Positions 27,313-36,546 of a stretch of DNA of 64,000 nt are shown here, piece by piece. Every line of letters begins with the position of its first letter. Positions within the stretch are counted from its first letter, which is position 1. The stretch lies in NCBI GenBank assembly GCA_963800135.1, contig CAWCZR010000004.1:1-64000 (forward strand), read 5' to 3'. The position numbers and the translations under genes are program-made. Under the pieces are notes generated by a model. The model made no database searches, was not told the DNA's origin, and worked only from the letters and a program-made list of their open reading frames with translations. Source of the stretch: DASPSM01 sp963800135. GTDB lineage: Bacteria; Planctomycetota; Planctomycetia; Planctomycetales; Planctomycetaceae.

Positions 27313-28971
27313 TCACGTCTTTCGTTCCGCCTCAAGATACGGTGACCAGGTCTGCAAACGATGGTCTTCGACGGGGACACCGACCGTGAAATGGTAGAGG
27401 CTTTGAAACCGGTTGTCGGTCAGTCCTAAGACCTCGTGAACCGGGTCATCGAAGTAGCAGCCGATCCCCGTGGAGCGGACGCCGGCAGCCTCGGCTTCCA
27501 GATACAGGACTTGGCCAATCATGCCTGCCTCCCAGAACAGGTTGCGGTAAAACCAAGCCCCGTGTTTCTGAACCGGATCGCGGAATTCGGCAATCATCCC
27601 CAGACTGAAGAAACCATCGGCGGCGATTTCCTGATGACAACTCAAGGCACGCGCGGCATCACGACAGTCGGCCTCGATCAACAAATACAGAGGAAAGCCG
27701 GTTGGTACGCCTGGCGGCGTCTGCCAGGCGAACGTCTCGCGCATCGCTTGCTTGAGCTGCTCCTTTTTGTCCGGATCACGGACCAACAGGTAAAGCCCTG
27801 GCGCAAAGCCGTTCACTCGGTGAACGAACAACGCCAAATGAATGGTCGTCGGCCAGTACAGCGCGTCCCAGGGCGGGTGCGGTCCTGGCAGCGTGCGACC
27901 AAGAATGTGGAGAAATACGTCCTCCGAGACGATGCTCCGACCGTCCAGTGCCAGACAACTGCGCCGTTGATGAATAATCTGTTCGGCACCGACATCGCGT
28001 AACGCACGAGACGGCTGGAAATGACGAACCGATTTGGGCCGCGTTGCGTCCAGAAGCGTGCCCTGCGGCATCCGGGTCGCGACAGAAACTTCGTCGATGA
28101 CCGGCCAGGCCACATGCTCGCGACTAAGTCGGTTGGATTGCCCGTACCACTGCGCCGTGCGCACCAAGTCGACTGTCTTGTCGGACGGCGGTGGAAACTT
28201 GGCGGCGATGTTCGCACCAGAGGAGTTGGGCATTACCACGGCAAGCAACTCCGATTCCTCCGGCTCTTCGTGCAGAAACTCATCCTCCCGATTCAGACCC
28301 AACAGGGTGGCCACGTCATCCATCGACCAGGTTGAGACGAGCTTCAGCCGCCAACCGCAGAGGACTGCGGACAATCGAAGCGCCGCCACAGCATGCCCCA
28401 TATCGTGCTGGCAGTAGCGGAAGGCACGTTCGCCGTATTTCCATGCTTCTCGCCAGATGACGGAGCTGAGGCCCAGCAGAAACGACCCGGAAGGCAAGTC
28501 ACTCGTCAGGGAGTTCCAAATGTCCTCGGAGAACGAAGCGCGGCGTTCCAAGCAGTGTTTCTCCGACACATAATGGTAAAGTGTGGCCGAGTCCGCCTCG
28601 CTCGCCGTTGATTCAAGCAGCACGTAAGCCTCGGTCGGATGCAGATTCCCGCTGGATGGATTCACGCGCAACGACCAGCGGTTGGTGCCGGACTGCTTCC
28701 AGGCCGTCAAAGCCAGGCTGTATCGGAAAAAATCGGCCAAGGTGCCGAGATCAACCCGTGCGGGCGCCGTTGCATCGGGTTCGTAGATTCGGTCGTATGC
28801 AAGCGCTCGCGGCTTGCGGTCCGATGCCAAGCACGTCTCGGCAGAACCGTGGTAATACCGAAACGGTTGGGGCTGGTTTGCCCAATCGAGATATCCCGGC
28901 GAACGCGCATAACGGTGGAAGTGATGCTTCGTACGCTCGTGATAGGCGAAGACGGTCGACAGGACACTCAT
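27313..28971 (-). CDS. Tandem SagB-type (ThcOx) nitroreductase-family dehydrogenase
   Basis: 552 residues from ATG 28971, preferred over the one at 29040 because SVLSTVFAYHERTKHHFHRY is the usual opening of the family. Two SagB-like FMN domains follow one another: the first with SLRVNPSSGNLHPTEAYVLL and AFRYCQHDMGHAVAALRL, the second with QRRSCLALDGRSI, YLLVRDPDKK and WFYRNLFWEAGMIGQVLYLE. SagB enzymes oxidise azolines to azoles in peptide natural products, but the cyclodehydratase (YcaO) is missing here, and tandem stand-alone forms are common with no known substrate. It diverges from the ABC ATPase gene. Confidence 0.85.
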   Translation of the reverse strand: MSVLSTVFAYHERTKHHFHRYARSPGYLDWANQPQPFRYYHGSAETCLASDRKPRALAYDRIYEPDATAPARVDLGTLADFFRYSLALTAWKQSGTNRWSLRVNPSSGNLHPTEAYVLLESTASEADSATLYHYVSEKHCLERRASFSEDIWNSLTSDLPSGSFLLGLSSVIWREAWKYGERAFRYCQHDMGHAVAALRLSAVLCGWRLKLVSTWSMDDVATLLGLNREDEFLHEEPEESELLAVVMPNSSGANIAAKFPPPSDKTVDLVRTAQWYGQSNRLSREHVAWPVIDEVSVATRMPQGTLLDATRPKSVRHFQPSRALRDVGAEQIIHQRRSCLALDGRSIVSEDVFLHILGRTLPGPHPPWDALYWPTTIHLALFVHRVNGFAPGLYLLVRDPDKKEQLKQAMRETFAWQTPPGVPTGFPLYLLIEADCRDAARALSCHQEIAADGFFSLGMIAEFRDPVQKHGAWFYRNLFWEAGMIGQVLYLEAEAAGVRSTGIGCYFDDPVHEVLGLTDNRFQSLYHFTVGVPVEDHRLQTWSPYLEAERKT

Positions 28972-29016
28972 CAACTTCGGCTTATTGTCCTTGTAGGAGC
29001 CGGTAAACGCCTTTAA

Positions 29017-29148
29017 CCGATCACTCGACTGACCCGCCAACGCCGGCCAAAAGGAAAAGCCGCCACGATCGTCGGCGAATTTGAAGCCGCCCGCGGCACC
29101 CCATCAACACAACCGCTCCCACTACCGGAAAGCGGAACGTGGCTCTAA
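29017..29148 (+). pseudogene. Possible C-terminal tail of a lost gene upstream of the ABC ATPase
   Basis: The frame RRPKGKAATIVGEFEAARGT to LPLPESGTWL ends at 29148, overlapping the ATPase start by 10 bases. In MacAB-type operons the gene in this position encodes the membrane-fusion (HlyD) subunit. The remaining sequence is too short to identify, and the SagB gene on the other strand overlaps it. Confidence 0.25.
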
Positions 29149-29909
29149 TCGAAATCCGCGACGTTTCGCGAGTGTACGATCTGGGAGAGGTCAAAGTCGA
29201 GGCGTTGATCCGCGCCTCGCTCTCGATCGAAAAAGGCGAGTACGTCGCTCTGATCGGCCCTTCCGGGTCCGGCAAGAGCACATTGATGAATACGCTGGGC
29301 TGTTTGGACCGCCCGACGAGCGGCAGTTACAAGCTGGCCGGCGAAGAAGTTGCGACGATGTCGCGCGAGCAGCGCGCCCACATTCGCAACCGACGCATCG
29401 GATTCGTGTTTCAGAACTTCAACCTCCTGGCGCGCACCTCGGCGTTGGAAAACGTTGAATTGCCGCTGTCGTATACGAAGGGCGTCTCCGCGTCGGAACG
29501 TCGCCGCCGAGCGATTGAAAAACTGGAATTGGTCGGACTGGCCAATCGACTCGAGCATCAACCGAATCAGCTCTCCGGGGGACAGCAGCAGCGAGTGGCC
29601 ATTGCCCGCGCCCTGGTGAACGAGCCGGCCATCCTGCTGGCGGACGAACCGACCGGCAATCTCGATTCGAAGACCAGTCGCGAGGTGGTCGCCCTGTTCC
29701 GGGAGCTGAACGAAAAGTCGGGCATCACGATCATTCTGGTGACTCACAACCAACGGATCGCCCGCGACGCCAAACGGACGGTCGTCATGCGCGATGGCGC
29801 AGTCGTCTGCGACACGACCGATTTCCACCTGGCGGCCAAAGTACTGCAGGAGGACTTGGACGGTGACGGCGAAGAACTATTGCACGATGCAAAACCGTTC
29901 CAAGAATGA
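29139..29909 (+). CDS. ABC transporter ATP-binding protein, MacB/LolD type
   Basis: 256 residues from GTG 29139. All ATPase motifs are present: Walker A GPSGSGKST, Q-loop GFVFQNFNLL, signature LSGGQQQRVAIARAL, Walker B ILLADEPTGNLD, D-loop and switch His in LVTHNQ. The domain belongs to the MacB/LolD/FtsE group, which works with FtsX-like permeases in lipoprotein release or export across the envelope. Neither the permease nor the membrane-fusion partner is visible: downstream 800 bp hold no gene. It is therefore an orphan or remnant of a broken operon. Confidence 0.9.
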   Translation: MALIEIRDVSRVYDLGEVKVEALIRASLSIEKGEYVALIGPSGSGKSTLMNTLGCLDRPTSGSYKLAGEEVATMSREQRAHIRNRRIGFVFQNFNLLARTSALENVELPLSYTKGVSASERRRRAIEKLELVGLANRLEHQPNQLSGGQQQRVAIARALVNEPAILLADEPTGNLDSKTSREVVALFRELNEKSGITIILVTHNQRIARDAKRTVVMRDGAVVCDTTDFHLAAKVLQEDLDGDGEELLHDAKPFQE

Positions 29910-30716
29910 AGATCTCCGGATGGGAGGCTGCAACAGGACGGGCACGCGGAGAAAAAGAACATCGTTTTGCCCGGTCAATCCCGAATCACGGATCAGCCGT
30001 AGCGCCGAAGAGGCTCTCCTGGCTGTCCTTCAGTTACTTGTTTGGCGCCACACCAGATTTCCTCATTATTTCGGCCAAGCTCGCTTTGGCCTTTCGCCAG
30101 CGCTGGAGCGCGGAGAGGTGTCGGGGTGTTGGGCCACGACGTGGCCGAGCGCCTCGGCCAAACGCTACACGTTTTTCGCACGTCGCTCTCCCGCAATCTC
30201 ATACGTTTTCCGCGACGTTGCAAAATACGACCCAATTGCGGGAATGGCGCATCACCTCGTTGCGCCCTGTCCGGCTTCGGACAGCCATCAGTCAGCGGCG
30301 CGCCCTTAGAGTCTCAGAAACTCGTGGAATCCGGGACGCTCCGTTTGACGAACGTTTTCTGATTCGAGTTCAAATCACGTCGCCTCGAATGCAACAAGAC
30401 GAATTGAAACTCGCTTGCCCAAAGTGACAAATCCCGCCAACGACCAAACCTTAATGACAACTGCAGCACTTTCAGTCTCCCCGATTTTGTTGCGGTGATG
30501 CGGGTTGTGGGTCTCGTCGCTTCTGGCCTGTGTCGGTGGAAATATGGCAGCTGAACTGTTCGGGGGCTCGGCGGTATTACCAATTTGCGGAGGTGTGGGG
30601 CTCTAGGAGGCGGACTCAGCGGCTGATCGCTTGAAATCAGTGCGAGTCAAACGCTCAAATAGTGTTTGGGGAGCCGTGGCGAGAACTCCAGAACGTCCTG
30701 GCTCACAGCACGGCTG
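29910..30716. other. Non-coding region with repeat fragment
   Basis: No gene supported. It contains the second copy (30186) of the short repeat seen at 18317. A GAGTTCAAATC word at about 30366 resembles a tRNA T-arm but folds into nothing complete. Probably degraded permease or element sequence. Confidence 0.35.
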
Positions 30717-32624
30717 CTAGCCGCGGGCGAAGATTACAAAGCCATTCGCCGGGATGACTATGGACGCCGATGCCCCGAAGCCGTCCATGGGCGATCCTCC
30801 GGCAAAAATGCCGCCCGCATTGCCTGACACGGGCGAACTTCCGTAGGCATCGCTGTTTAATATTTCCTTCCAATACCCGGCTGCCGGGAAGCCGATTGCG
30901 TAATTGAACCACGTCTTCTCCGCCAGCGTGCCGACGATCATCATGTCATCGCCCGAATCGACCCAGCGATGGAAAGCAATGACTCGATCATCATTTCTGC
31001 TGACAGATGGCCAAACATTCTCTCCGCGCAAGGCCGGATGACTCCACCGCAGTTGGATGAGGTCCTTGGTGAATTGGAGGAACTGGGTCGCCGAAGGCTC
31101 GTTCGACTCAAAACGATTCCATTCTGGAATGTTCGGCGAATTCGGAAGTACATCCCACGGATTGTCCTCCAGGAACTCCTGGCCCATGAATAACTGGGGA
31201 ATTCCAGGAGCAGTAAGAAGCATGCCCATGGCGAATCGCGAGCGACTGCTGGCCCACCAAGAACGATGATCGCTACCGTCGGCCAGCACGGGGATGCGCG
31301 GGTCGCGTCCGGCCTTCACCACATCGTGATTTTCAATGCAGGTAACTGCTTGCCAGGTGTGAGGAAGTCCAACCGGATAAAGGTTATCGGATATTGCGCC
31401 GAGATTGACTTCGGAATTCTGCCCGAACGATGCCGCATTCACGGCACCCCGGATCGCGCCGCGCAAGCCGTCGTGCTGCAGGACATCAAACCCCGCGCCG
31501 CCAATGCCCACTGAAGTGACAATGTCCTGACGCGACTTAGGATAGTCGCCGAACTCGTCCGGCCAGAATTCGGCATTCTGTATGAGCCTCGGTTTCACGA
31601 ATCGTAGCGTTCCTGTGAGATCGCGACAGAAGCTCCATCCCGAGTCTTTGTTCGTCGAGAGCAGACTGCTGATCTCGTCGTAGCGGAAGCCATCGGCGTG
31701 AAACTCCTTGATGTAGTAAAGCGCGTTGTTGATCAGGAACTGGCGGACGTCGTTGTTCCAAAGGGCGAGCGAAAGGCCTCCAGTACCGCGGTCCTGATCG
31801 GTGCAGTACAGACTGTCATTGGGATTGCCTTTGTCCGGTAAACGGTCGTAGTAGTATATGGCCTTGTCGTCGCCATTGAATCCGCCGCTGTGGTTGTAGA
31901 CGACGTCGAAAACGACAGCCAGGCCGTAGACGTGGCATTAGGGCAAAGTGACGACATTCTGCTCTCGAAAGACGCTAGCGGCTATTGGAGCGGCTTTCTT
32001 CAGTAGCGCCGGTGACGGCGACCTATATCACTTCTGGGTAAACGGACCCGCGGGAGGCACCAATGGCCCTAAGCGCGACCCCTACGCCCGAGAACTGGCC
32101 AACGACAACCCCTTCCCGAACTGCAACTGCGTCATCCGCGTTGGCGACGCCTACCCTTGGCACGATGCCGAGTTCATCACGCCAGACTTCAGCAACATGA
32201 TCGTGTATCAACTCCACATCGGCGTGTACGCGATCACCAAGCCGGGCGTCGCCTCCACCTTTCTCGACGTCATCGGCAAGATCCCCTACCTCTCCTCCCT
32301 GGGCGTGAACGTGATTCAGCCGCTGCCTGTGGACGAAGTCGAGACCGACCCATCCATGGGCTATGACGGCGCCGACTACTTCTCGCCTGACTTTCCGTAT
32401 GTTGTCACTGACCGGGGCGAACTGAATACCCACCTAGCCACCATCAATTCCTTGTTGGCCGCCAAGAGACTGCCTCCCATTGATGTCGCCGACATTCAAT
32501 CGGGGCATGCGCAGTTGCAGGCCCTTGTTGACCTAGGCGCCCAGACACGGAATGTTGCCCCACCACCGGGCACGATATTCGCGCCCATGAGGGTATTGGC
32601 TGAAATGTTCTGTTGAGAAATCAT
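30717..32624 (-). pseudogene. Alpha-amylase-family (GH13) glucan branching-like enzyme, broken by an internal inversion
   Basis: Three pieces make up one gene. (a) 32536-32624 minus: ATG 32624, ending GGGATFRVWAP, the CBM48-type N-terminus. (b) 31937-32535 reads on the PLUS strand: DDILLSKDASGYWSGF, a frameshift near 32010, DGDLYHFWVNGPAGG, and SLGVNVIQPLPVDEVETDP to ALVDL. (c) 30717-31936 minus: CHVYGLAVVFDVVYNHSGGF and the GH13 catalytic regions GFRYDEISS (nucleophile Asp), NAEFWPDEFG (acid/base Glu) and ENHD. Re-inverting segment (b) joins ALVDL to CHVYGL and restores the order of the family. All catalytic residues are present. The enzyme would act on alpha-glucans, most likely glycogen. 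As it stands the gene is dead, unless the inversion is reversible or an assembly artefact. Confidence 0.8.
31937..32535. other. Inverted segment inside the GH13 gene
   Basis: About 600 bp, oriented opposite to the two flanking gene pieces. The ends share only short homology (CCTA/TAGG at both junctions, around 31933 and 32533); no long inverted repeat or recombinase site is visible. This favours a microhomology-mediated inversion or a misassembly over a programmed switch. Confidence 0.7.
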
Positions 32625-32813
32625 TGGCTTTTTGGATTTGTTTTTGTTGTCGTGGGTTGCGCCGCACCGGAGTAATTGTAGGGTGGGTGAAGCGATGTAC
32701 TGAGACTGATAGGAAATTTGATTTACTGATGGCTAAGCCGTCGCTGATGCCCCCAATTAATCTAGCCTTTTCCGGACGCAAGTGCAGTCACGACCTTGGT
32801 TTTCTTCGGCCAG

Positions 32814-33109
32814 TCAGCACCGCAGCCCGGCTTCCAAGTCGAGCACGCTGGTCAGAAAAAGTCTAACGGTTCCGGGCAGAATCCAGTCCATGCGGATCGA
32901 GTGCGTGAAGCGCATGATCAGTTCGTCGGCGACCCGACCCTGCCCGATGGTCCTCGAGACAGGAACCATCTCCATGTCCGGCGGGATCTGGTTCAGGAAG
33001 TGGTTGGCGTAGAAGTCGTGCAGCTCCTTGCGCCTCGGGCGCCGATCATCAAGTGGACCTCGTTGACGTAGGGTTCCTCGACGGAAAGCTCAAGGAAGCT
33101 GAGCTTCAT
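32814..33109 (-). pseudogene. NTF2/SnoaL-like protein remnant, frameshifted
   Basis: ATG 33109 gives MKLSFLELSVEEPYVNEVHL with a shift near 33045, then RKELHDFYANHFLNQIPPDM, EMVPVSRTIGQGRVADELI and MRFTHSIRMDWILPG. The pattern FYANHF.Q.PPD.E.VPVSRT...DE...RFTH...MDW.LPG belongs to a known SnoaL/NTF2-like family, sometimes fused to or beside dienelactone hydrolases. After LPG the sequence departs from the family and stops at 32814, so both ends are damaged. Confidence 0.6.
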
Positions 33110-33790
33110 CAAACGTCCTCGGCCAATTCCCGAAAGATCGGGTGCATCCAGGCTGGAGCCAATCGCAGATCATTCACCAACTCGCGACGTTTTTCGGCGG
33201 GCAATGTGCACTTCAGATGTTTGATGCGAGCGGGAGCCACAGGCAGCCCGATGGCCCGTCTGAGGCACCCATTTTGCTGGACGCCGACGCTTAAGCGCTG
33301 GCGACAGCTCGCGGCTAGTCCGGCGAGCAGACGGAGGCATCGGTGCACCCATGCGAGGGCAGCAAGTCGCTCGCGAAGCCATGGCAGAAACCCAAGCGTT
33401 TTCCGTGAATTGGCGAGCGCCTGGCTCTGCGCATCGTGTTTCTTACCTACTTGCCAGCTTGCCGAACCTGGTCTCGGACGAACAAAGCCGGAACGTACAG
33501 TTTTGCCGGGGCGCGCGCCGACCGTCGAGCCCGCCGACGTCAATCTGCGTTGGTTTTCGCAAATGACGCGGCACCTGGGATTCTTGTCTGGGGTTGAAAG
33601 GAGGGGGGGCGATTTCAGCGCAGAATCGCTATCAACACGCGGCTGACGCGGCTTACACACCCAAGGCAAACCGGCGCTCGGCGAAGCTTGACATGGCAAA
33701 GTCCGGGAAGCAAGCGAGATCGCCTAAGGAGATTATAGGGACCTCGGTGCCGCCGTTTCCTTTGGGCCAATCGCTTCGAACTGACGCCAA
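33110..33790. other. Region without a convincing gene
   Basis: A long minus-strand frame covers most of it (residues include PAEKRRELVNDLRLAPAWMH) but its composition is basic and shows no family pattern. I do not call it. It separates the SnoaL remnant from the integrase gene. Confidence 0.4.
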
Positions 33791-35131
33791 TTACGGGGAT
33801 TTGTGGGCAGCCGTCTCGGAAATCTGTGCCGGTGTCGACAGGGTCTCGGTGGCGTCTCGAAAAAGCCTAGCCCGCACGTGCTCCGTCACAGCCCGCAGTC
33901 GCTCATCGCTGATCCGCTCGCGGTACAGGGCACCCATCGACGGGTCCACGTGTCCCATGATGGCATCAACCGCAACCTGGTCTTTTGTCTCACCCGCAAC
34001 GGTTTCGAACACGTGCCGCAGCGTGTAGAAGTTTCGATGCCCATTGATACCGATTGCCCGGAGGAGTCGGGCAAATCGCTGGGAGAGCGCGTCGAGTGAA
34101 ACGATTGATTCAGTGGTTCCCCCCTCGGTCTGCGCTCGCTTGGATTGCGCGCGCACCCAGGGACGCCCTTGTATCGTGACGAAGACCAAGTCATAGGATT
34201 CCGGGTCTCGGGGCTCGTGACGCCCTTCGATCGCCGAGCGTAAGGCTGCGACTGTTTCCGCCCAAAGGTGTATCCGACGAGGAATCCCCGTTTTCGGTCG
34301 AGGAAACGTAATCCAACCGCCGCTTAGGTCGACAGCATCGAGTGGAAGGCTTGCAACGTCCGTATTACCGAATCCGCAATTCAGACCCAACAACGTCATT
34401 GCTTTGAGTGCAGAATCAGCCGCCAGTCTAACTGGCTCGGTGTTTTCCTCTATCTGCACGGGCTTGCCTTCGAGCGCCGAAAGAATGCGAGTCAGCTCTG
34501 TAATTCTGAACATCTGCTCGCCGCGTTCGTGACGAGCCTTACGCAACGACTTGGCCGACGGGCGGTCAAAGGATTGGCCGAAGTGCACCGGTCGGTCGAT
34601 TAGCCGCTGATCAAAGCCGTATTTCAGCACCATGCGACAGCGGTTGATCTCGTTCTTAAGCGAGACCAGTCCGCGGGTTCTTGCGATCGCTTTGCGGAGC
34701 GACTCAAAATCGTCTGGCCTCAGGTCGTCAACACGACGGTCGCGCCCAAACTGGTCGACAAGAATCGCGCAGGTGTTGAAGTAGTCTTTGAACGACCTGG
34801 GCGACAGCTCACCGCTGTCCAACTTTGCCCTTTTACTCGTCAGAAACGCGTTGCAAAGCAGCCGAACGGTGCAACCGTCGCCGGTGTCAACCGCAGGAGG
34901 CGTCCGACCATCTTTCAGGTACGGCCATTCCTGATTGAATCGCTCAAGGGCGGCGTCCGGATCGCAGAGCTTACCGAAGTAGTGGAGCCTGCCTCGGATT
35001 TTCTTGCACCATCGGCCGGAAGGGTGCGGAGTGAGTGGGAAGCCTTCGTAGGGCTTTTTGGCGGTTTTTGACGACCGCCGGTGCTTTGAGGGGCGTTTTC
35101 GGGCCACGATTGAAGTGGTAAACTTGGCCAT
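33791..35131 (-). CDS. Tyrosine recombinase (site-specific integrase) at tRNA-Arg
   Basis: 446 residues, intact. N-terminal arm (KRPSKHRRSSKTAKK, SGRWCKKIRGRLHYFG) of the type that binds arm sites, a core-binding domain at about 90-200, and a catalytic domain: box I region LLGLNCGFGNTDVASLPLDA where the usual arginine is not obvious, then TLRHVFETVAGETKDQ with the H/R of box II, MGHVDPSMGALYRERI with nucleophile Tyr403. It starts 155 bp from the tRNA-Arg gene and points away from it, the normal layout for elements that integrate in a tRNA. A remnant of a relative sits at the other tRNA copy near 3.3 kb. Confidence 0.9.
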   Translation of the reverse strand: MAKFTTSIVARKRPSKHRRSSKTAKKPYEGFPLTPHPSGRWCKKIRGRLHYFGKLCDPDAALERFNQEWPYLKDGRTPPAVDTGDGCTVRLLCNAFLTSKRAKLDSGELSPRSFKDYFNTCAILVDQFGRDRRVDDLRPDDFESLRKAIARTRGLVSLKNEINRCRMVLKYGFDQRLIDRPVHFGQSFDRPSAKSLRKARHERGEQMFRITELTRILSALEGKPVQIEENTEPVRLAADSALKAMTLLGLNCGFGNTDVASLPLDAVDLSGGWITFPRPKTGIPRRIHLWAETVAALRSAIEGRHEPRDPESYDLVFVTIQGRPWVRAQSKRAQTEGGTTESIVSLDALSQRFARLLRAIGINGHRNFYTLRHVFETVAGETKDQVAVDAIMGHVDPSMGALYRERISDERLRAVTEHVRARLFRDATETLSTPAQISETAAHKSP

Positions 35132-35286
35132 GTCGCCAATTTCTAGGCAATAGCGTGATTTGCGCGGCGGCGGAAACGTTCCTGTCGTCGCCTTCTAACC
35201 GAAAGCCTAATGGGTTGTCATTCAGGTTGTCAAACGAGCCGAGCCAAACGATTTGGTTGCATAATTATGCTTATTTTTTAGCGTAT

Positions 35287-35360
35287 GCGCCCGTAGCTCA
35301 GATGGATAGAGCAACGGATTTCTAATCCGTCGGTCGGGGGTTCGAATCCCTCCGGGCGTA
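35287..35360 (+). tRNA. tRNA-Arg (anticodon TCT)
   Basis: 74 bases fold into a full cloverleaf: acceptor GCGCCCG with CGGGCGT (one G-U pair), D arm GCTC/GAGC, anticodon stem ACGGA/TCCGT around TTTCTAA with TCT at 35321-35323, variable loop CGGTC, T arm GGGGG/CCCTC with TTCGAAT, discriminator A. No CCA is encoded. It reads AGA and AGG codons. The first 40 bases are duplicated at 3458-3497, marking it as an integration site. The upstream 60 bases are AT-rich compared with the surroundings and probably hold the promoter. Confidence 0.95.
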
Positions 35361-35423
35361 TTGATTGCGAGCTCGGCAATTTCCTCTTTGCCGCAGGCTC
35401 CCGTCAGCGGCGAGCCGACAACT

Positions 35424-36546
35424 TTAGTGGCCCGACTCAGCGACGAGCGTCGACTTGACGAAGTCTTCATTCAGCGTCACTCCTAGCCCGGGGCCGTCCA
35501 GGACGCGGATGGTGCCATTGACGGCTTGGACTTTTTCGACCGTCAGCTCGTGACGCAGCGGGAGATCCTCCACGCAATCCTCGAACAGGAAGGCGTCGCG
35601 GCACGTGGCGAGCCAATGCAGGCTAGCGGCGACCGTCAGTGGGCTCGTGTAGCAGTGGTTGCAGAGGCGTGCACCGATTTCTTCGACTCGGTTCTTGATG
35701 TATGCTCCGTCGGTGAATCCGCACCGCGAGAGGTCCACCTGGTAGACGTCGAGCGCATGGCGATCGATGAGGGGCCGAAAAGACTCGCGGCCGCACTCGC
35801 CTTCGCCGGCGGCGATCGGGACGGGAGAGCGATCGCGCAGCCAGACGTAGCCGTCCACGTCGTCTTGCCGCAGGGGCTCTTCGAGCCAGCCGATGTTGTA
35901 GTCGGCAAATTGTTGGGACCGCCGCAACGCCGTGCGGGCATCCCAAACCAGGCCGGCGTCGACCAGCAACGTTGCTTCATCGCCGAGCCCCGCGCGGCGC
36001 CCCGCACGAGTTCGAGATCCAGGGCCTCGGATTTCCCCATCGGCTCCCAGCCGAATTTCACGGCGCGATAGCCGGCTGCGCGCAGCGGCGGCCGATGTCG
36101 GTCGTTTCGCTGGCGTCGCGCCCGAAGAGGATCGAGGCGTAGGCGGGAATGGCGTCGTGCCGTTTGCCACCCAGCAGCCGGTGGATCGGCTCCCCGAAGT
36201 GTTTCCCCTTCAGATCCCAGAGTGCCATGTCGACGGCCGCCATGGCGGTGATCGTCACCGACGTCCGTCCGAAATAGACGGTGCCCGCTAGCATCTTCTG
36301 CCACAGCCTTTCGGTTTCGAGCGGGTTCTCGCGGATCAAGAGTTCGCGGAGACCGCAGGCGATGTTGTGGCTGAAGGGCGCGTCGATGATCGCCTTGACG
36401 ACTTCGGGAGACGAGTCGGCTTCCCCGATCCCTTCGGTTCCGTCGTCGGCGCGAACCCGCACGAGGACCGCATCCTGGCAGCTGGCGGTTTTGGCCGCCA
36501 CGCTTCCGACCCGCAAGACCTGACAAATCACGTGAGTGATCTTCAC
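35424..36546 (-). pseudogene. Enolase-superfamily (mandelate racemase/muconate lactonizing) enzyme, two frameshifts
   Basis: GTG 36546 opens VKITHVICQVLRVGSVAAKT. Three consecutive frames make one protein of about 370 residues: frame 1 to AYASILFGRDASETTDIG, frame 2 from about 36100 with AAGYRAVKFGWEPMGKSEAL, frame 3 from about 35995 with GDEATLLVDAGLVWDART, NIGWLEEPLRQDD and PIAAGEGECGRESF. Metal ligands are visible in LLVDAGL (Asp), WLEEPL (Glu) and AGEGE (Glu), and the catalytic Lys region in VKFGW. The family racemises or dehydrates sugar acids. Its GTGA start overlaps the stop of the MFS gene, so transport and catabolism are translationally coupled. The lesions may be sequencing indels. 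Confidence 0.8.

Noticed and set aside
29906..30427. Plus-strand frame of 173 codons after the ABC ATPase as a candidate permease
   Set aside because: It lacks hydrophobic segments; the overlapping frames show none either, so no permease is called.
33109..33699. Minus-strand frame of 196 codons between the SnoaL remnant and the integrase
   Set aside because: Basic, low-complexity sequence with no start signal and no recognisable motif.
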